Shown here one piece after another: positions 19,837-21,613 of a stretch of DNA of 21,613 bases. Made by a program: the position numbers and the translations under genes. The first letter of the stretch is position 1; every line of letters begins with the position of its first letter. Under the pieces are notes generated by a model. It was given only the letters and a program-made list of their open reading frames with translations, was not told the origin of the DNA and made no database searches. Source of the DNA: a virus. The DNA is taken from positions 1-21,613 of the IMG/VR virus record IMGVR_UViG_3300025887_000166; one strand, 5' to 3'.

Positions 19837-20442
19837 ATGGCAGCTAAGGTGAGTGGCAAAGCGAAGCCGAAGTACACGAAGGCGCGGAAGGATAAGGGGA
19901 CGTTCGAGACTGGCAACCAGAGCAAGCCGATCTCACGTCAGGTCGATGGTCAGCTGGCTCCGCTTGATCGAAAGGCGCGGGAGAAGACGCTCAAGTGGGG
20001 CGACACTCTGCCGTCTCTCGTGAGCCCGGAGCTCGCTGGGCGCTTTGAGGCGGCGTACGACGCGCTGCGGGTGAAGATCGAAGCGGATGACGTGGTGGCG
20101 GTGCACCAGATCGCGACGCAGCTGATACGCGCCTGGGATGCGCTGGAAGCGGAGGCGGAGGCTAACGGGCATCAGCCGGTGGGTCGGCACGCGTACTGCA
20201 TCGAGATCGCCAGCGGGAACATCGTGTGCATCGCGCTGCACGACGCGGTCGGCATAAGGCGTGAACATCCAGATTGGTTGGTGTATGATATGGTCGACGC
20301 AGCAATCGTGCTGGGGAATAACTTTAGTAGCGAGTTCATCGAGAAGACGCTGGCGCAGTTTCCCGAGGCAAGGGTGACGCGGTGCATCGGACCAGCGAAC
20401 AGCACGTTTGACGTTGAGCTGGGCGACGAGATACCGTTTTGA
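19837..20442 (+). CDS. Hypothetical protein with SSB-like acidic C-terminal tip
   Basis: Encodes 201 aa from the ATG preceded by AAGGGGAG; a GTG at 19801 is in frame but lies in the repeat region. The N-terminal 30 residues are basic (KVSGKAKPKYTKARKDKG), followed by a helical section (ELAGRFEAAYDALRVKIEADD) and a mixed domain with YCIEIASGNIVCIAL. The protein ends FDVELGDEIPF, closely like the DDDIPF tip by which bacterial SSB recruits partners. Position before the terminase small subunit suggests a link between replication and packaging. Family not recognised. Confidence 0.65.
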   Translation: MAAKVSGKAKPKYTKARKDKGTFETGNQSKPISRQVDGQLAPLDRKAREKTLKWGDTLPSLVSPELAGRFEAAYDALRVKIEADDVVAVHQIATQLIRAWDALEAEAEANGHQPVGRHAYCIEIASGNIVCIALHDAVGIRREHPDWLVYDMVDAAIVLGNNFSSEFIEKTLAQFPEARVTRCIGPANSTFDVELGDEIPF

Positions 20443-20457
20443 GCAGGAGAGTGTGAC

Positions 20458-20913
20458 ATGGGAACAATTGGCAAGGTGAAACTGGCAGCGCTTGAGGCTG
20501 CCGGCGAGGACGAGATCTTCGGGATGATCGCAGCGGGCAAGAACGCGTCCGACGTGATCGCGCATTACAACGTGGGATGGAACCTGTTTCACAAGTGGAT
20601 CGCGTCGGGCGAGGGAAGAGCTCAGCGCTATGACGAGGCCAAGCAGATGGCTGGTCACTACTACGCGTCGCAGGCGCAGAAGATTGCAGACGAGATACAT
20701 CAGCATGAGGCGAGCGTGAACAGCGCGAAGCTGGCGGTCGACGTGCTGAAGTGGAAGGCGGCGAAGGCGTCGCCAGAGTATGACACGAGGCAGCGAGACA
20801 TCGCTGTCAACATCAGCGTGAACGACCTGCACGCGCAGGCTGCGCAGCTGCTCAACAGCGTTGGTGGCGACGTCATCGAGGGCGAGGCAATCGAGGTGGA
20901 GGACGACGATTGA
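20458..20913 (+). CDS. Terminase small subunit
   Basis: Encodes 151 aa with AGGAG 9 nt upstream. The N-terminal helix-turn-helix-like part (EDEIFGMIAAGKNASDVIAH, then VGWNLFHKWIASGEG) fits DNA recognition. The central helices (YYASQAQKIADEIHQHE, SAKLAVDVLKWKAAKASPEYD) correspond to the oligomerisation region of phage small terminases, and the C-terminus is acidic. The large subunit gene follows after a 341-nt gap. The protein would recognise the phage packaging site and load the large subunit. Confidence 0.8.
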   Translation: MGTIGKVKLAALEAAGEDEIFGMIAAGKNASDVIAHYNVGWNLFHKWIASGEGRAQRYDEAKQMAGHYYASQAQKIADEIHQHEASVNSAKLAVDVLKWKAAKASPEYDTRQRDIAVNISVNDLHAQAAQLLNSVGGDVIEGEAIEVEDDD

Positions 20914-20989
20914 GCGCGAAATCGCACATCGACGCAGCGTTGCAGGCGCGTACGCGCGTGACACGATCTCGCCGATCAGTCAACATATC

Positions 20990-21025
20990 GCCACATTTGG
21001 GCACTTTTGGGCGTTCAAATGTGGC
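20990..21025 (+). other. 10-bp stem hairpin between terminase genes
   Basis: GCCACATTTG (20990-20999) pairs perfectly with CAAATGTGGC (21016-21025) around a 16-nt loop containing TTTTGGGC. There is no T-run after the stem. It carries CCACA/TGTGG as in the 19671-19806 region, though with different flanks. It may be a terminator-like or processing hairpin after the small terminase, or a protein-binding palindrome. Confidence 0.6.
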
Positions 21026-21067
21026 AGAAGTAAGGCACAAGCAAGGCAAAACAGCTAAGCTGCTGAG

Positions 21068-21096
21068 TTGCAACGATAAAAGATTTAACATAATAA
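21068..21096 (+). promoter_or_regulatory. Candidate promoter for the large terminase gene
   Basis: TTGCAA (21068-21073) is followed after 15 nt by CATAAT (21089-21094) or after 17 nt by TAATAA (21091-21096). The same -35-like hexamer TTGCAA occurs in the candidate promoter at 9761. The stretch is clearly more AT-rich than its surroundings. Neither spacing and -10 combination is a perfect match, so confidence is limited. Confidence 0.35.
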
Positions 21097-21254
21097 CGGT
21101 TATGACTCTTTCGCCAGCTCTGAGGCCAAATCGCTGCCGAGATCCGCGTTTTGACCCCCCCCTCTCAAATCTCGGGCGGGTGCAAAAGCTCATGTCCCCT
21201 TCACGCACCCCGAGAAAAAAATTTCACACCACAACGCCACAGGAGTGTTAACAC

Positions 21255-21613
21255 ATGAACGCGCCCAGCCCCCAAGATAACCCGTTTCTGAAGTTGATGC
21301 GCCGCTACCGCGACGACCCGGTGCGCTTCGCCCAGGAGGTCATTGGCGTCGAGCCTGACGAGTGGCAGGTTGAGCTCTTGGACGCGATTGCCGCCCCAGC
21401 GATCCGCCGCGTGTCCGTTCGGTCTGGCCACGGCGTCGGCAAGTCGACGGGCGTCGCCATGGCGGCCATCTGGCACGTCTTGATGCGGTATCCGAGCAAG
21501 ACGGTGGTGACGGCGCCCACGTCTGCGCAGCTGTTTGACGCGTGCTTCGCGGAGATGAAGAACGTGGCCAAGCGGCTGAAGCCCCCGTTCAACAATTTGC
21601 TGGAGATCAAGTC
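21255..21613 (+). CDS. Terminase large subunit, N-terminal part (cut by window end)
   Basis: The first 119 residues are visible, starting at the ATG 7 nt after AGGAG. The packaging ATPase motifs are present: the adenine-binding 'DEWQ' (35-38), Walker A 'SGHGVGKST' (57-65) and the strand 'KTVVTAPTSAQLFD' (82-95). Walker B and the C-terminal nuclease domain lie beyond the window. The protein pumps DNA into the prohead and cuts concatemers. The gene continues past base 21613. Confidence 0.93.
   Translation, partial: MNAPSPQDNPFLKLMRRYRDDPVRFAQEVIGVEPDEWQVELLDAIAAPAIRRVSVRSGHGVGKSTGVAMAAIWHVLMRYPSKTVVTAPTSAQLFDACFAEMKNVAKRLKPPFNNLLEIK

Larger units (their letters stand above)
20914..21254. other. 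Non-coding or weakly coding gap between terminase genes
   Basis: No convincing gene is seen in this 341-bp stretch. A continuous frame from a TTG at 20910 to 21251 could encode 113 aa, but its codon usage is mixed and no domain is visible. The region contains a 10-bp hairpin (20991-21025), a promoter-like TTGCAA...CATAAT (21068-21094), CATAA-TAACGG-TTATG at 21089-21104, an 8-base C run (21155-21162) and TGTTAACA (21246-21253) directly before the large-terminase start. It could contain the packaging initiation site, which often lies near the terminase genes. Confidence 0.5.

Noticed and set aside
19933-20964. Long open frame of 343 codons on the minus strand
   Set aside because: It lies opposite two well-supported plus-strand genes with good ribosome-binding sites and is Arg/His/Leu-rich with no domain, as expected for the complement of GC-rich coding sequence.
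20910-21251. Possible 113-aa gene from a TTG start between the terminase genes
   Set aside because: Codon usage is mixed, no domain is visible, it crosses hairpin and promoter-like elements and a C run, and the start is weak. Kept only as a note in the gap entry.
1-21613. CRISPR array, integrase/attachment site or insertion sequence
   Set aside because: No regularly spaced direct repeats, no recombinase or transposase motifs and no terminal repeats with duplications were seen on either strand.

Overview
The window is one continuous stretch of a tailed-phage genome, most likely a podovirus of an alphaproteobacterium. Support for the host guess: a GTA-type holin, a GH19 endolysin, and tail and ejection proteins resembling those of marine alphaproteobacterial podoviruses, recognised from memory and not by search. 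There are no tRNAs, rRNAs, CRISPR arrays, integrase or insertion sequences. No DNA polymerase or portal/capsid gene lies in the window; they are either elsewhere in the genome or absent.

Layout. (1) 1-9490, plus strand: late virion genes. They are two small proteins at the left edge, a tail-fibre-like protein, a glycine-rich adhesin-like protein, a small protein, a P22 gp10-like stabilisation/tail protein, a jelly-roll (C1q/TNF-like) protein, a GNAT-like protein and three large Ala/Gln-rich candidate DNA-ejection proteins. Most are joined by 1-4 nt stop/start overlaps. (2) 9494-9694, minus strand: a lone Lys-tailed small protein. (3) 9823-11597, plus strand: small accessory genes (DUF6378-like, zinc ribbon, HTH protein with an overprinted gene, small membrane proteins). 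(4) 11598-11755: an untranslated convergent junction with mutually exclusive stems. (5) 11756-15038, minus strand: lysis cassette of nine small genes with several membrane proteins, a GTA holin, a GH19 endolysin and, at its 3' end, a PD-(D/E)XK nuclease. (6) 15161-19665, plus strand: replication/recombination (RHH regulator, RuvC-like resolvase, RecE/Cas4-like exonuclease, candidate SSB, Toprim primase-RepA helicase, small protein). (7) 19666-19836: a GTGTGG-rich region of nested inverted repeats. (8) 19837-21613: packaging (a protein with an SSB-like C-terminal tip, terminase small subunit, terminase large subunit truncated by the window end).

How it works together. The exonuclease, SSB and resolvase would process and recombine phage DNA opened by the primase-helicase. 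Terminase would then package the DNA. The ejection proteins and tail adhesins serve the next infection, and the minus-strand cassette releases the virions. The palindrome TGTTAACA lies just upstream of three plus-strand modules (9786, 15127, 21246), with a near copy (GGTTAACA) at 19805, so it may be a shared promoter or operator element.

Several genes reported here are very short (36 aa at 11487, 35 aa at 12781, 56 aa at 15161, 57 aa at 10874). The least explained parts are the GTGTGG region, the two alternative-stem RNA elements (10057-10085 and 11604-11759) and the overprinted gene.
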